A stretch of 64,000 nucleotides of DNA from Salvia splendens (GCF_004379255.2 NC_056042.1:10897901-10961900), one strand, 5' to 3'. Shown: positions 1 through 11,898, numbered from the stretch's first letter. Notes: a model not told the origin generated them from the sequence alone. Made by a program: numbers and translations.

Positions 1-1198
1 TGGGGGTTTGGGGTTTTCTTAACTAATAATGAAGAACAAATAAGTAAGTAAAGACAATTAACTAAATAATGCAAATAAAATATGGTTTTCATATAAATTG
101 GGAAAGGATGGAGAAATGGATCCGTTAGAAAGAATCAAGGATGTCATCTAAGGGTCATGCTCATCTATTGGGCCGCAATTGTGGTTAGGAAAGTCGGGAA
201 GGTTGGTTAGACCCCCTCTCGGGTGCATCTAACACGTGGATCAATCCCTAGAGTAGGAGTCCCCCTCCATACAGTTCGAGATTGACTCCTAAGAACAACG
301 GACCCAAGCCCTCTCTCTAGTTCATGCATCTCTCGATCACATGTAATGCACGGAGTTTTTGATTACACATCTATCCTAATCATGCATTTCTCAATGACAA
401 CAATTAGGCAAAAAGGATGTATCTAATTGGTAGGTAAGCAATTAGATATTAAAAGCTCAAGAATCAACAAAACCAACAAAATGAGATAGATAACTTATAC
501 CATAGATTCAATCCATACAATCCATTCAAACTTCACCAAATCCTTACTAGAAACTTAACTAAACATGAACAAAGTCAAATAAAATGAAATATAAAGGAAA
601 TGAAAGAAAACATAGTAGAAAGATAAACTAGAACTCCATATAGGTGGGATTGATGGTGGGGAGTCTTCTTCTTCAATCTCTTGAGAGGAGAAGCTCCTTG
701 GCCTTCAAATCCTCTTCATTCTCTTGTTTCCGCTTAAAATCGTGGTATGTAGGAGTTAGAACTCGAATGTGTGAAGTCCCTTTTATATTTGGAGTGAAAA
801 ATGAGCAAAATAAGGAAGCTGTCAAAATCACCCGACCGAGTGATTTGTGACTGTCGAAACACCCGACCGGGTGTTTTGTTTGGAACTCGCTACTCACCTC
901 AAAATGGCCGGGCGGGCGTTTTCCATCCGAATTCTCTGTCTCTCTATGTGCATTTACAGCCAGGACGCCCGAGCGAGTATTTCTTCGGCTAGAAAATGCC
1001 CGGGCGGGCAAAACTCTATGTATTGGCCCATTCAACTCCTTTTAAGCTCGTTTTAGACCTATTTTTGCATCAAGACTTTGACACTCTCGTTAGCTCTAAA
1101 ATAGCAAATAAGTGGATGAAACCTAAACTTTATACCTCAAATTACTCAACAATTTGTGTTAATCACCCAGCTAAACATCTTAAACTATGAGTTTGTCA
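1..1198 (-). mobile_element. LTR of an Athila/Tat-like retrotransposon (family X), cut by window edge
   Basis: Read on the minus strand this is a retrotransposon LTR starting TGACAAACTCATAGTTT at 1198 and running out of the window. It matches, in opposite orientation, the two halves of a solo LTR at 41524-41662 and 57484-58509, including the block around 100-400 (GGTCTAACC, ATGCATGAGCTAGAG region). Five copies of a CCCGACCGGGTG-like word lie at about 831-1014. The right edge abuts LINE RNase H sequence at 1199. The other LTR and the interior are not in the window, so whether it is solo or full length is open. Confidence 0.75.
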
Positions 1199-1217
1199 TG
1201 AAGCTGAACACCGATGG
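1199..1217 (+). pseudogene. LINE RNase H fragment, upstream piece
   Basis: These bases encode KLNTDG once joined across the LTR element to 7099, a typical start of the RNase H domain at the 3' end of plant L1-like LINEs. The piece sits between an LTR edge at 1198 and the target duplication GATGG at 1213-1217. Confidence 0.7.
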
Positions 1218-1682
1218 TGTGACCTCCCTAACCCAAAACATGCATTATTTTGCATATTATCATATTATATTGTCATTACATATTAAATTATCATTTTTAC
1301 TACATAGATATTAAGTGTGTGCATATGTAGAAGTTAACTTTTCGTATATTATGAGTTAATAGTAAATTAAAATAATGTATATATGATGAATATTTTTTTT
1401 AGTTGTAAAGATAAAGTTGGAAGTGTATATAGTACTTGTAATATACGTAGCTGTCCAAATTATAGATAAAGTTAAATAAAGTTATAATATTAAATATGAA
1501 TACATGGTAATGTAAAGTGACATATATAATGTGATATCTTGTATATATATATAATGGCGTAAGAATATTATAGGTGTGTATGAGATTGGTGTAAATTATT
1601 TAGCATATTAATTATATAGTACATCACAAATTTTGGCATACTTTTATTTAATAAAGTATGCATGGAAAATGTAAAAGAGTAG

Positions 1683-1689
1683 TATAAAT
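1683..1689 (+). promoter_or_regulatory. TATA-like box in 5' LTR
   Basis: TATAAAT inside AGTATAAATGCTACG, about 465 bp into the LTR and followed by a purine-rich stretch. It is duplicated at 5898-5904 in the 3' LTR. This is the likely retroelement core promoter, inferred from motif and position only. Confidence 0.45.
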
Positions 1690-2199
1690 GCTACGTGTAG
1701 TTATCTTCATAAATCTCATAAGTCAGCTAAGCGAGGAAAGAGAAATAAAATCCTATCTTATAGTATCTCAAGGAAAGGGGGTAGAGGGTGAAGATAGCGA
1801 AACAAATATAGAGGGGAAGGGTTACAGAACTTTTAAGAAAAAAAAGAGAGAGAAAGAATCGAAGAGAAGGGATCAAGCTTTTGAGTTGTTTACCTATCGT
1901 GATAAGGTGTGTATAAATCACACTTTTAGTTTTACATGTGTTATGTGGTTGATTGTTATATGTTGAATTGGAATGAATTATGTGATTATATGGTTGAAAT
2001 TGATATGATTATGAATTATTTGATTTTGATGGTCGAATATGATATGAATATTTGATCGTTGAAATTGAAATGTTTGTTTAGATATATTGGATAATTTGAT
2101 GGAATATGATAGAAATATGTAATTGATGTTTTACATATGGTATTGAAATCAATACCATGAATCATGTGATTAAAGAGGATCTGTGACAGCCTTGTACTG

Positions 2200-2352
2200 G
2201 ATCTGAAATATAGAGGAACCTATGAGTCCAGTTACAGAGAGGCCTTCGGGTCAAATATAGAGGGACCTATGAGTTCAATTACAGAGGGACCTTCGGGTCA
2301 AATACAGAGGGACCTATGAGTCCAATTACAGAGGGACCTTCGGGTCATAGAG
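2200..2352 (+). repeat. Tandem repeat of about 46 bp inside the LTR
   Basis: Three units of the form GAGGGACCTATGAGT followed by CAATTACAGAGGGACC and CTTCGGGTCA, with a few substitutions each. The same array is present at about 6412-6562 in the 3' LTR. Confidence 0.8.
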
Positions 2353-2888
2353 GTATCCCGAGCAGATCCCAGACTTGACTGTTACAGAATAATAAACTGA
2401 ATAGAGTGGCATATGCATATGAATATGAAATGGTTTGTTTTTAAATTATGTTATATATTGTTTCTGATTATATGTATTGATAAAAGAATATGCTTGATGT
2501 CTGTATCATGTGAGATTAAAGGTGTAAATTTATATACACTGAGTTGTGGCTCATATAAACCACTAAAATTTTCAGGAATAAGATAACAGTAAGTTTTGGC
2601 TGACGTGGGTTATAGGAACTCCACGTGTTATCAGGTTCGGCGCCTGACGCATATTGGCAACCTTTTCCTCCTCATTATTTTGCATGTAGATAAATGTATA
2701 GTATATAGAGTGGTGAGAGGGTTCCACTACTTTATAAGATATTTTGAAATATGTATCAGATAAGTGTTGGTTTGAATGTATATAATATGAGTGTTTTATG
2801 AATTAGATTTGTGTATTGATTGCTTTTATGTTAAGGAATTTATTTATAGTAAGTGCATACGTCATAGGGGTTGAGTTGTCACATTAGG

Positions 2889-2900
2889 TGGTATCAGAGC
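2889..2900 (+). other. Primer binding site, initiator Met tRNA
   Basis: TGGTATCAGAGC begins five bases after the 5' LTR end at 2883. This is the usual sequence complementary to the 3' end of plant initiator methionine tRNA and marks minus-strand priming. Confidence 0.9.
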
Positions 2901-3149
2901 AGGGATAAGGATCCCGCTGGGACATTGCATCCGTGCATTTCATATGATACATATTGGTTATAAGTATTATTTGCATTTGTATTGTCATGAACATGTCTCA
3001 CTGAGGAGAGAAGGGTCAGCCGCCCTGCATCATCAATTAATTTTAGAAACATCTCATATACATATTGCATCATATGGTGATTTCCAGTAAATACATGGAC
3101 CAATGATAAGTCAAAGAGGTAGAAACATTAAATAGCACCGAAAAATGAA

Positions 3150-5345
3150 ATTGTTGACTTTATGAGACTACTGATCCGGCCGAGGCTGAGATATGGTTGA
3201 AAAGGATAGATGACATGTGTTCAATCAGATGAGTTGTATGTCAGAAGAACATTTTGAATATACAGTGTCTCTTCTTTGAAGCAATATTTACTATTGGGCA
3301 TAAACAGTACCACAAGCTATTATACAACCTTTGGTACTAAGTTCAGACGATTTTCCTAGAGAATTTAATGATAAATATATGCAAGAAGTGTATTGTGATG
3401 ATGAAGTAAAGAGAGATTCTGTCTTTTAACAAGAACTATGTTTGTTGTTGATTATGAGTTGGCATTGTTTCAGTATACACAGTTTATCTAGACTGCGTGG
3501 TGTGAGTTAATTCAGTTGAGCTGCCAGCGGATATTGATTCCCTTGTTCATACACAAATTTGATATTATCACGGGTATAAATTGGTTGTCGCTTCATCGAA
3601 CTAAGGTAGCTTATCATGTAAAAAAATGGTAATATAATCATAGAGACGAGATCGAGTGATATTTAATGGTATCGATAAATTGGAACTTGTCTTATACTAG
3701 CTACATCGGCTTTTCGATTTATTCGAAGTGGAGATTTGCCTGGATTAACTTCTGATCAAGAGACAAAATTCACTATTGAGTTACTACCAGGTACTGCATC
3801 TATTTCTATTCATCCTTATCAAATGTCTTAATTAGAGTTTCAAGAGTTGAATAAATAGTTACAAGAGTTTCCAGCCAAGAGATATGTATGACTCAATGTT
3901 TTAGTTTGGAGAGCACCAATATTATTTTTGAAGAAGAAAGACGACACACTGCGACATTGTATACACTATTGGAAGTCGAATCAAGTGACTGTGAAGAATA
4001 AATATCTATTACCGAGAATAGAATATTTATATGATCAATTTCAAGGTATGCAACTGTTTTCGAGTACTGATTTTCGATCAAGATACCATCAGTTGAAGAT
4101 AGCTAAAGAGAATATTGCAGAAACACCATTTTAAACTCAGGACAACCATTATGAGTTTTGGTTATGCCTTTCAAATTAACTATTGCACCTACAATTATTT
4201 ATTGCATTGATGAACGAAGTCTCTCAACCATTCCTATATCACTTAGTGATTATTTTTATTGACTTACGATTATATTTCACGAAGTACAGATGAGCATGTT
4301 AATCACTTGCAGTAAGCATTACAAGTTTTGCGAGATAAACATCTTGTTGCAAGGTTGGGTAAGTGTGAGTCTAGCTATATCATATGGTATTATTGGGACA
4401 CATGGTATTAGGTTGAAGAATAGAAATGGATATACAAAATACTGAAGTATTTGTCAACTGAAAAGGAGTCTCGATTATGGTTGAATTGATAAAGAAGTTA
4501 TTACAGAAGAGTTCTCCTCTTATATGGAGTGAAGCATGTCAAAACAGTTTTGATGAGTTGAAGCACTGATTGACTATGTCCTCTATATTGGTTATTTCCA
4601 CAGGTATATGATATTATTTTATTTACAGTAATGCACTGCAACGTGGATTTGGTTTTCTTCTATTAAAAAAATGGAAAGTTTATTGCTTATGCGTCAAGGA
4701 CAATCACAAGTATATGAAGCTTCTTATTCTATTTCTGATCTGGATTTAGCAGTGTTGTTTTCCTTCGAAGATTTGGCATCCTTATCTGCATGGAGAGACT
4801 TTTTGAATTTCAGCCGATCATGACAGATTGAATTATTTGATGAGTTAGAAGGAGTAGAATATGAGACATTGTATAGTAGAAAATGTAGAAGTTCAGTATA
4901 TAGAGATTCTAGAAATGTCAGAGATTATTCGAGAAACTGTCCAAGATTGATATTATTAAAAGGAAATTGAAAGCGACATGGGATAGACAGAAGAGTTATA
5001 AAGGTAAGTTGAGTCCTCGTTATATTGGTCAATATGATATTGTTGAAAGAGTGGGACCATTGACATACATTTAGCATTACCTGCAGAGTGGGAACAAATT
5101 CATAATGTTTTCCACGTCAGTATGCTTCGACGTTATCGATCTGATCTTTCACATATTTTGAAAGATACTGATATATAGATTTATGAGAAATTGAGTTATA
5201 TAGAAGAACCTGTCAATATAGTGGACCACCAGATAAAGCAATTGCGAAGAAAAGATATTCAAATGGTAAAAGCTATTTGGCAAAATCACGGAGTCGAAGA
5301 AGCGACTTGGGAAACAGAGGAAAAGATGAGAAAGAACTATCCACA
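3150..5345 (+). pseudogene. gag-pol relic
   Basis: Fragments in all three frames recall a Ty3/gypsy polyprotein. There is gag near 3165-3420 (TDPAEAEIWLKRIDDM, then a PREFNDKYM-like piece), a protease tail near 3565 (INWLSLHRTK), and reverse transcriptase at 3905-4134 (LKKKDDTLRHCIHYW, then RIEYLYDQFQGMQLFSSTD). A C-terminal integrase/chromodomain-like end lies at about 5090-5345 (HNVFHVSMLRRYRSD, NHGVEEATWETEEKM). Stops and frame changes occur every few tens of codons. Parts of gag, RNase H and integrase are missing, because the interior is about half the usual length. No functional product is expected. Confidence 0.85.
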
Positions 5346-5418
5346 TCTATTTACGGGTTAGAAATTTTATTGAGCACTTCAAATTTTAAAGAAATGAATT
5401 TTGCGGACAAAATTCTTA

Positions 5419-5431
5419 AAGAGGGGAAGAA
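5419..5431 (+). other. Polypurine tract
   Basis: AAGAGGGGAAGAA ends just before the 3' LTR start TGTGAC at 5433, the position expected for plus-strand priming. Confidence 0.8.
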
Positions 5432-5432
5432 T

Positions 5433-7093
5433 TGTGACATCCCTAACCCGAAACATGCATTATTTTGCATATTATCATATTATATTGTCATTACATATTA
5501 AATTGTCATTTTTACTACATAGATATTAAGTGTGTGCGTATGTAGAAGTTAACTTTTCGTATATTATGAGTTAATAGTAAATTAAAATAATGTATATATG
5601 ATGAATATTTTTTTTAGTTGTAAAGATAAAGTTGGAAGTGTATATAGTACTTGTAATATACGTAGTTGTCCAAATTATAGATAAAGTTAAATAAAGTTAT
5701 AATATTAAATATGAATACATGGTAATGTAAAGTGACATATATAATGTGATATCTTGTATATATATATAATGGCGTAAGAATATTATAGGTGTGTATGAGA
5801 TTGGTGTAAATTATTTAGCATATTAATTATATAGTACATCACAAATTTTGGCATACTTTTATTTAATAAAGTATGCATGGAAAATGTAAAAGAGTAGTAT
5901 AAATGCTACGTGTAGTTATCTCCATAAATCTCATAAGTCGGCTAAGCGAGGAAAGAGAAATAAAAGCCTATCTTATAGTATCTCATGGAAAGGGGGTAGA
6001 GGGTGAAGATAGCGAAACAAATATAGAGGGGAAGGGTTACAGAACTTTTAAGAAAAAAAGAGAGAGAAAGAATCTAAGAGAAGGGATCAAGCTTTTGAGT
6101 TGTTAACCTATCGTGATAAGGTGTGTATAAATCACACTTTTAGTTTTACATGTGTTATGTGGTTGATTGTTATATGTTGAATTGGAATGAATTATGTGAT
6201 TATATGGTTGAAATTGATATGATTATGAATTATTTGATTTTGATGGTCGAATATGATATGAATATTTGATCGTTGAAATTGAAATGTTTGTCTAGATATA
6301 TTGGATAATTTGATGGAATATGATAGAAATATGTAATTGATGTTTTACATATGGTATTGAAAGTACATAAATCATGTGATTAAAGAGGATCTGTGACAGC
6401 CTTGTACTGGATCTGAAATATAGAGGGACCTATGAGTCCAGTTACAGAGTGGCCTTCGGGTCAAATATAGAGGGACCTATGAGTTCAATTATAGAGGGAC
6501 CTTCGGGTCAAATACAGAGGGACCTATGAGTCCAATTACAGAGGGACCTTCAGGTCATAGAGGTATCCCGAGCAGATCCCAGACTTGACTGTTACAGAAT
6601 AATAAACTGAATAGAGTGGCATATGCATATGAATATGAAATGGTTTGTTTTTAAATTATGTTATATATTGTTTCTGATTATATGTATTGATAAAAGAATA
6701 TGCTTGATGTCTGTATCATGTGAGATTAAAGGTGGAAATTTATATACACTGAGTTATGACTCATATAAACCACTAAAATTTTCAGGAATAAGATAACAGT
6801 AAGTTTTGGCTGACGTGGGTTATAGGAACTCCACGTGTTATCAGGTTCGGCGGCTGACGCATATTGGCAACCTTCTCCTCCTCATTATTTTGCATGTAGA
6901 TAAATGTATAGTATATAGAGTGGTGAGAGGGTTCCACTACTTTATAAGATATTTTGAAATATGTATCGGATAAGTGTTGGTTTGAATTTATATAATATGG
7001 GTGTTTTATGAATTAGATTTGTGTATTGATTGCTTTTATGTTAAGGAATTTATTTATAGTAAGTGCATACGTCATAGGGGTTGAGTTGCCACA
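5433..7093 (+). repeat. 3' LTR of the 1218-7093 element
   Basis: Direct repeat of 1218-2883, 1661 bp against 1666 bp, followed directly by the target duplication GATGG. Confidence 0.93.
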
Positions 7094-7098
7094 GATGG

Positions 7099-7876
7099 GG
7101 CCTTTATCACCTCGACGGGACAAGCTGGCGGTGGGGGAGTGGTTCGTGGTTCAGACGGTTCTCTCTTGGGGGCCTTTTGCACGCCCCTCGTAGCTGCGTC
7201 GGCCTTTGAGGCGGAGCTTTTAACTCTTCTTCACGGGTTGACAATGGCTATGGAGTTCTCATCGCAGGTTTGGGTCGAGATGGATGCAGCAGCAGTGGTC
7301 GCGGTTTTCACTTCAGAACACGGGGGGCAGCGGATGTGAGACATCACATGGCTCGCATTCGCACTTTTCTCTCACAGGTGCAGGTTAGGTTCTCTCACAT
7401 CTATAGAGAGGGCAACCGGGCAGCCGATTTTCTGGCAAGTAGGGGGTCCAGACCCCTGCCATCACCTTCTTTGATGCGGATTCAGCGCCTCGGTATTTGA
7501 AGTCGCTAGTGAGGATGGACCAGTTGGGTTATCCGAACTTCAGATTTAGATATCGAGATGGATGACTTCTACACTTGGTTCGTGGCTTTGATTTATGCCT
7601 TTTTGTTTTCCCTTTGGATTTGGCCAACCCTTGGCCATCATCCTTGTGATTATCATGTTTTTATGTTTCTTTTCTCTTTAGATCTCTCGATTGTTAGATA
7701 GGTAGTACCCGGTCTGTGGGGATACCATAGTAGCTTTGTTAGCTCTTGTGATTTGTATCTCTCGTGCGGACATAGTCACTTTTGGACTTAGTTGATGTAT
7801 GTTTCTTTCACGTATTGATATATACAGGTTGGGGGTCTGCCTAAACCTCCCACCGTGATGGTGTTTGAAAAAAAAC
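7099..7876 (+). pseudogene. LINE (L1-like) 3' end: RNase H domain and 3' UTR
   Basis: From 7099 the frame reads a GGGVVRGSDGSLLGAF strand, an ALE-like AFEAELLTLLHGL helix, VWVEMDA and HIYREGNRAADFLAS. This is the plant non-LTR retrotransposon RNase H pattern. A frame change lies near 7335, because the C-terminal half (VRHHMARIRTFLSQVQ) continues in another frame. A T/G-rich tail follows to an A-run at about 7868-7875. Upstream it continues at 1199-1217 across the LTR insertion. The reverse transcriptase part is not in the window. Confidence 0.8.
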
Positions 7877-9756
7877 CCTCATAATTAACAATCTTATAAA
7901 AATGTAACTGATGATAGGGTTATTTTATTCTATTTTATTTTGATTGTGAGTGTTGGAGTAGGAATGATGTAGGATTGTTGGAGTAGGATATCAACTCCTT
8001 TAATTAATTAGAGGGTGATCAAATTTGGGAGTAACTATAGAGTGAACCAGTGAAGTAAATTTCCCTGACAATATGGTTTGCATATTCCGGTATTCAGTAA
8101 AATATATCATAAGAGTCTCTAGTTTAAGGGATCAGTATCATAAGAGGTCTCTGAATAAAGATTTAAGGGATATTACCCTATAATGTTGTGAAATTTTTCA
8201 AAAATTTAGTTTTTTAACAAATACTTTGAACTTAACATATAATATCACAAACTTAAATAGTTGTTGAAATTTTTTTCCACCGACGACAACATCTAATTAC
8301 CCCCCCCCCCCTCGTCCCACTACAAGTGATCAACTTTCCATTTTGAGTTGTCACATCATAAATGATCAATTTCTTTTTTTTTACTAGAAACAAAGCTTCA
8401 ACAATTTCTTACTTTATTCCACATTTCTTACTTTATTATCTTTTTATCTCTCTTACTTTTTCCTCTCTCATACTTTACTCTCTCCATTTTAACTTAGTAT
8501 ATATCATTTTCTTAATTTCCGTGTCCAAAAGAAATCCATCCCTTATAATGGGATATAGGGAGTATATTAAAATAAGATGGATAATCATAACTGGCTTTTT
8601 GGGACTTTGTAATCATATCAGTATCATTTTTCAATGGTAACAATATCTTATGTGATGTACAATTTTAACAATTACCTCCTGAGGATATTATCAAATTGGA
8701 CTCACCCTGCACATGATTCATTGCAATTACAACATTAGCTCCTCCAGACATGGATCACCACTCTCCAAGATATCATGATTCTTGGATTACAAAAAATCTG
8801 CACCATTTGATAAATCAAATAGTGCATGATCAATATTGTATGCTCAGTGTTATGTCAACAATGACTAAGAAATAACAATCATCGAGACATCGTCTTTCAG
8901 TAAATAGCAAGAAAGACTTATCTCAACTGTTACCACCCAGTGTCGTTTATTTCCTAAGGTAAGGAAACATGCGGACTAAAACTGAAACCTTTCACGATAG
9001 GTAGTCAAAGCCTATCTAAGTTGTGAAATTTTATTTATCTTCTACAAAGAACCAACTGTGTCACCTTATGTGAACGTCGTTCAGCACCTGTTTACTATGC
9101 AGAATAATTAGACTTGTTTGCTTCTTATATATTCAAATGTTTGAGAAGACATGTCCTAGAAAATAACAAATAAAATGTAAAGTTTGTGACATTCTAAACC
9201 AATTCTAAAATTCATGAGAAATATCAAATTTGGACAAAGTTTATGGTAGATACCAATACCAATATCCCAAAATAAAACTAGCCATAAACTACGAATTTAA
9301 ATGACAAATGCATTACTAGTTTCAGATTTCACCTTAACCAAAACAAAGACATCCTTTTTCAATTTAATGATAGATAATCCCTAAATATTTCTAGTTAATG
9401 GAGATTTCCAAAACCTTTTTACAAATAAAAAAAAGGGAAAAAAGAAAAAAATGTCATGTTTGAGCGTGAAAGGCATGTCATGGAAAGGGCAAGAACGCGT
9501 AAGCGGGTGTGGGGCCCACGGCTAGGTCGTGTATTAATAAAAGTGTGTGCTTACGCTGAATGGAGTATCTATCAATTTTGGCGTTTTCATTGGCTGCAAC
9601 GTTCGGTTTGGCAAATACTGCGTCGTTTAAATTCTGGTGGGCCGCGTTTTATCAACAAAATATTGGCCCATTTCCATAATTACCGATTATGTATTACCAT
9701 CACATGGGTCCATACTTTATTTGCCTGCCTCAATTATTATTTTTTGAATGATATTT
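7877..9756. other. AT-rich intergenic DNA, no gene seen
   Basis: No coding signal is seen on either strand. A C-run lies at 8301-8312. The stretch 8395-8570 has the T/C-rich style and GGGATATAGGGAGTAT end of a degraded TA-flanked MITE. The segment 9455-9680 is richer in GC, with GGGGCCCAC near 9511 and an open 102-codon frame with no recognisable domain. It may be an old promoter or gene edge, but nothing supports a product. Confidence 0.5.
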
Positions 9757-9951
9757 TACTTTAAATAGTAAATGTCAACATACATTTATTTTACGATTTT
9801 GGTGCCAATTATTCTAAACATTTTTCCGTCAAATATTTAACTGTCAATGTATTTAAATTGAATTTTGACCCAATTAAACATTTTAATTATAGTATTATTT
9901 TGAAAATAAAATAAAAAAAGTTAAAAAAATATTACGTCAACGTCTTCTACT

Positions 9952-10282
9952 GCGGAATACGGGCAAGTCGGAGACGCCAACGTCTTCTACTGGTTCCAGA
10001 ACCGGAAATCAAGGAGCAAGCACAAGCAGCGCCAGCTCCAATCCTCCAAGTCTCAGCCCGCCGCCGCTGCCGCACCAGCACCCTCTCCCTCCGCTCCATC
10101 TCCGTTTGTCCTTCCTCGTGATTGACCAGCTCAACTCGCCAACTGCTTCGGTCAACCAACCGTTTCTCCATTCCCCGACCGACTTCCTCGTCGAGCCCTT
10201 CTATTTTCCGGTGCAGCATGCCCAAGAGTTTTGCTTCCCTGTGGCAGATCAGAATCCCAGTTTTGTTCCTCCATCTTTCTGA
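9952..10282 (+). pseudogene. Captured WUSCHEL-related homeobox (WOX) fragment
   Basis: From 9955 the frame reads EYGQVGDANVFYWFQNRKSR, the third helix of a WOX homeodomain, then a basic SKHKQRQLQ tail and an Ala/Pro linker, ending at a stop at 10123-10125. The likely continuation (SVNQPFLHSPTDFLVEPF and further) runs in the next frame to a TGA at 10280-10282, so one base has been gained or lost near 10123. The N-terminal half of the homeodomain and any start codon are absent. The tail after the homeodomain resembles WOX9/STIMPY-type proteins more than WUS, but the subgroup is a guess. There is no sign it is translated. Confidence 0.8.
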
Positions 10283-10590
10283 AATCCGGCAGCATCCACA
10301 ACATCTTCGTTTCCCTGTACTCCGACAAGTAGATCGACCACACACCGTCGTCCGCGGCGGCGCCGCTCTTCTTCCTGAAGACGAATTTCGGATAGGAGTT
10401 GATGACAGCCTGATCGAGGCCGACAACGCCATTTTGGCTCTCGTTCTCGTCGACGAAGATGATCCGCAGCAGGTAGACGTTGGCGGAGCGGCTGTGGCGA
10501 CGGAGCGGTAGCAGATGTAGGAGGCAAGGAGGAAGGTGGAGAAGGGGACGAGGAAGGCTAGGGGGATCGTGTAACCGATGGATGTGAGAG
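10270..10590 (-). pseudogene. Captured ATL-type RING-H2 E3 ligase fragment
   Basis: On the minus strand the order is a hydrophobic segment (SIGYTIPLAFLVPFSTFLL) from about 10580, a frame change, then GLDQAVINSYPKF (the GLD motif of ATL ligases) and a RING start VWSIYLSEYRETKMLWMLPD. In ATL proteins that stretch reads with cysteines at the positions here occupied by W, Y and, further on, F. The first zinc ligands are therefore lost and the RING breaks off after DFRKM. It abuts the WOX fragment near 10270. A dead captured fragment. Confidence 0.75.
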
Positions 10591-11134
10591 GGGGCAGACG
10601 CAGAAATAAATTACGAGCTGTGATTTCTAAATTTTGTTTTAAAGTAGATTTTTGGGAGTTCTAGATTATTTATAAGGGCTTTCATATGATAATTTGCTTT
10701 AAACTTAAATAAAATTTAAAATATTTAAAAGAAAAAAAGGGTAAAATACAATTTTATTGGGGGCTTTAGCCCTACCCTCATTACACATGGGTCGGCTGCC
10801 CCTGGATGTGAGGCTCTGGGAGATAAAGTGTTTGGCGTTGGCCGCAGCTAGGGGCGCGGATGACATCGGGAGAGGCATAAATATTGCTTTTAACATTATT
10901 TTTTTTATTTTATTTTTTAAAATAATAAAAAAATATAACCAAAATGTATAATTAGGTCAAAATCAGATTTAAACACGTTGACCGTTAAATATTTGACTGA
11001 TCCGTCAGTTTTGGACTGATTGTGGTCCGAGTTGATATGTTTGGGATGCAAAAATTCAAAACATAATATTTAGGACCAAAATCGTAAAATGAGTATATGT
11101 TTAGAACTAATTTTGGCCTTTACTCTACTTTAAA

Positions 11135-11898
11135 TAAACAAAGTAGAAAGCAACCCTTCACGAAAATTGACTAATGGCTATTGCTCTACCAAGATTTTGT
11201 GGAATTATTAAGCGATTAGTTTTACAACATTTTTATTTTATTTTCTACTCAATCTACTAGTACGGTTCATAGATAGAGCACATTTTTCATAAATTTTGGT
11301 AACCAACTCACAATTGTACTCCTTCATTGTTTCTATTGTAGTGTTAATTACTCATGTTGATGCGATGACAGACGACGATGAGATTATGCGGCTATTAGGT
11401 TGTCAGTTTTCCTTATACAGGCTAGATTTTTGTATTCATATTTCTTTTATGAGTTAAATTCGCAGAACACCAAGTTGAGTTGTTTTTAGCCTACCATTTA
11501 TGTCTTCTGCAATGGCACTCGGTAAATCTTTGTAAGTAAACATAAAGGTTAAAGGGAGGAAAAGGGGAGAGGGGTTCGAATCATCAAAGAAATTCAGTCA
11601 CTTAGATTTGTAAGTGATGATTGAGACATTATTACATCAATTATTATTACAAATTCGGCAGCCAATCAGAAATTAAGCTGTCCAAACACCATTATACTCG
11701 ATCCTCTACTTGATGTCCAATTCCAACCGTGGGATTGTTGCATAAGAAACTAGCAAGTACACTTACTACATTTTATTACCTTGATGTAGTCAGTGTATAC
11801 CCACCAAAAATCTTGATGCATTTTTATGTCATTTTCCAAGGTTGAACTATCAAACACACATAGATTGAAGCAAAACTGTTTCCTTTTCTGAATTCCTT
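11135..11898. other. Intergenic, no gene seen
   Basis: AT-rich DNA downstream of the DUF569 gene (minus strand). No open frame or repeat that I recognise. It probably includes the 3' UTR and polyadenylation region of that gene just left of 11899. Confidence 0.5.

Larger units (their letters stand above)
1218..2883 (+). repeat. 5' LTR of the 1218-7093 element
   Basis: This is a direct repeat of 5433-7093. It begins TGTGACCTCCCTAACCC and ends GAGTTGTCACA, so its termini are inverted TGTGAC/GTCACA. A TATA-like TATAAAT lies at 1683-1689. The main length difference from the 3' copy is a short replaced block near 2148-2165. Confidence 0.93.
1218..7093 (+). mobile_element. Ty3/gypsy-type LTR retrotransposon, complete ends, decayed interior
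   Basis: The element starts TGTGAC at 1218 and ends GTTGCCACA at 7093. It is flanked by the 5-bp target duplication GATGG at 1213-1217 and 7094-7098. Two LTRs (1218-2883 and 5433-7093) differ at about 30 positions by eye, roughly 98% identity. A primer binding site for initiator Met tRNA follows the first LTR and a purine tract precedes the second. The interior is only about 2.55 kb and holds a deleted, stop-riddled gag-pol relic. The target is the RNase H region of a LINE. The good LTRs and bad coding region suggest a copy moved by enzymes supplied in trans; this is inference. Confidence 0.93.
9766..11125. mobile_element. Pack-MULE carrying WOX and ATL gene fragments
   Basis: A perfect 9-bp duplication TACTTTAAA lies at 9757-9765 and 11126-11134. 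Inside it are imperfect terminal inverted repeats of roughly 150-200 bp. The left begins TAGTAAATGTCAACA, and the complement of the right end begins GAGTAAAGGCCAAAA. Both continue through TTTTACGATTTTGGT, the CAAATATTTAAC block and ATTTTGACC. Between the TIRs (about 9925-10900) lie GC-rich captured exonic pieces of two unrelated genes, tail to tail. No transposase is present. A 9-bp TSD, long TIRs and captured gene pieces are the defining features of Pack-MULEs. Confidence 0.9.

Noticed and set aside
1688..1966. Open frame of 92 codons in the LTR, with a copy at 5903-6106
   Set aside because: Lies just downstream of the LTR TATA-like box, is low in complexity (Lys/Glu/Arg-rich) and is not kept to the same length in the second LTR.
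2889..2900. Possible tRNA gene near 2890
   Set aside because: Only the primer complement is present; no cloverleaf arms.
9456..9764. Open frame of 102 codons left of the Pack-MULE
   Set aside because: No domain, no signal of conserved sequence, and it runs into the TSD of the element.
10122..10511. Plus-strand open frame of 129 codons
   Set aside because: Shadow of the WOX fragment in its shifted frame and of the ATL fragment on the other strand.
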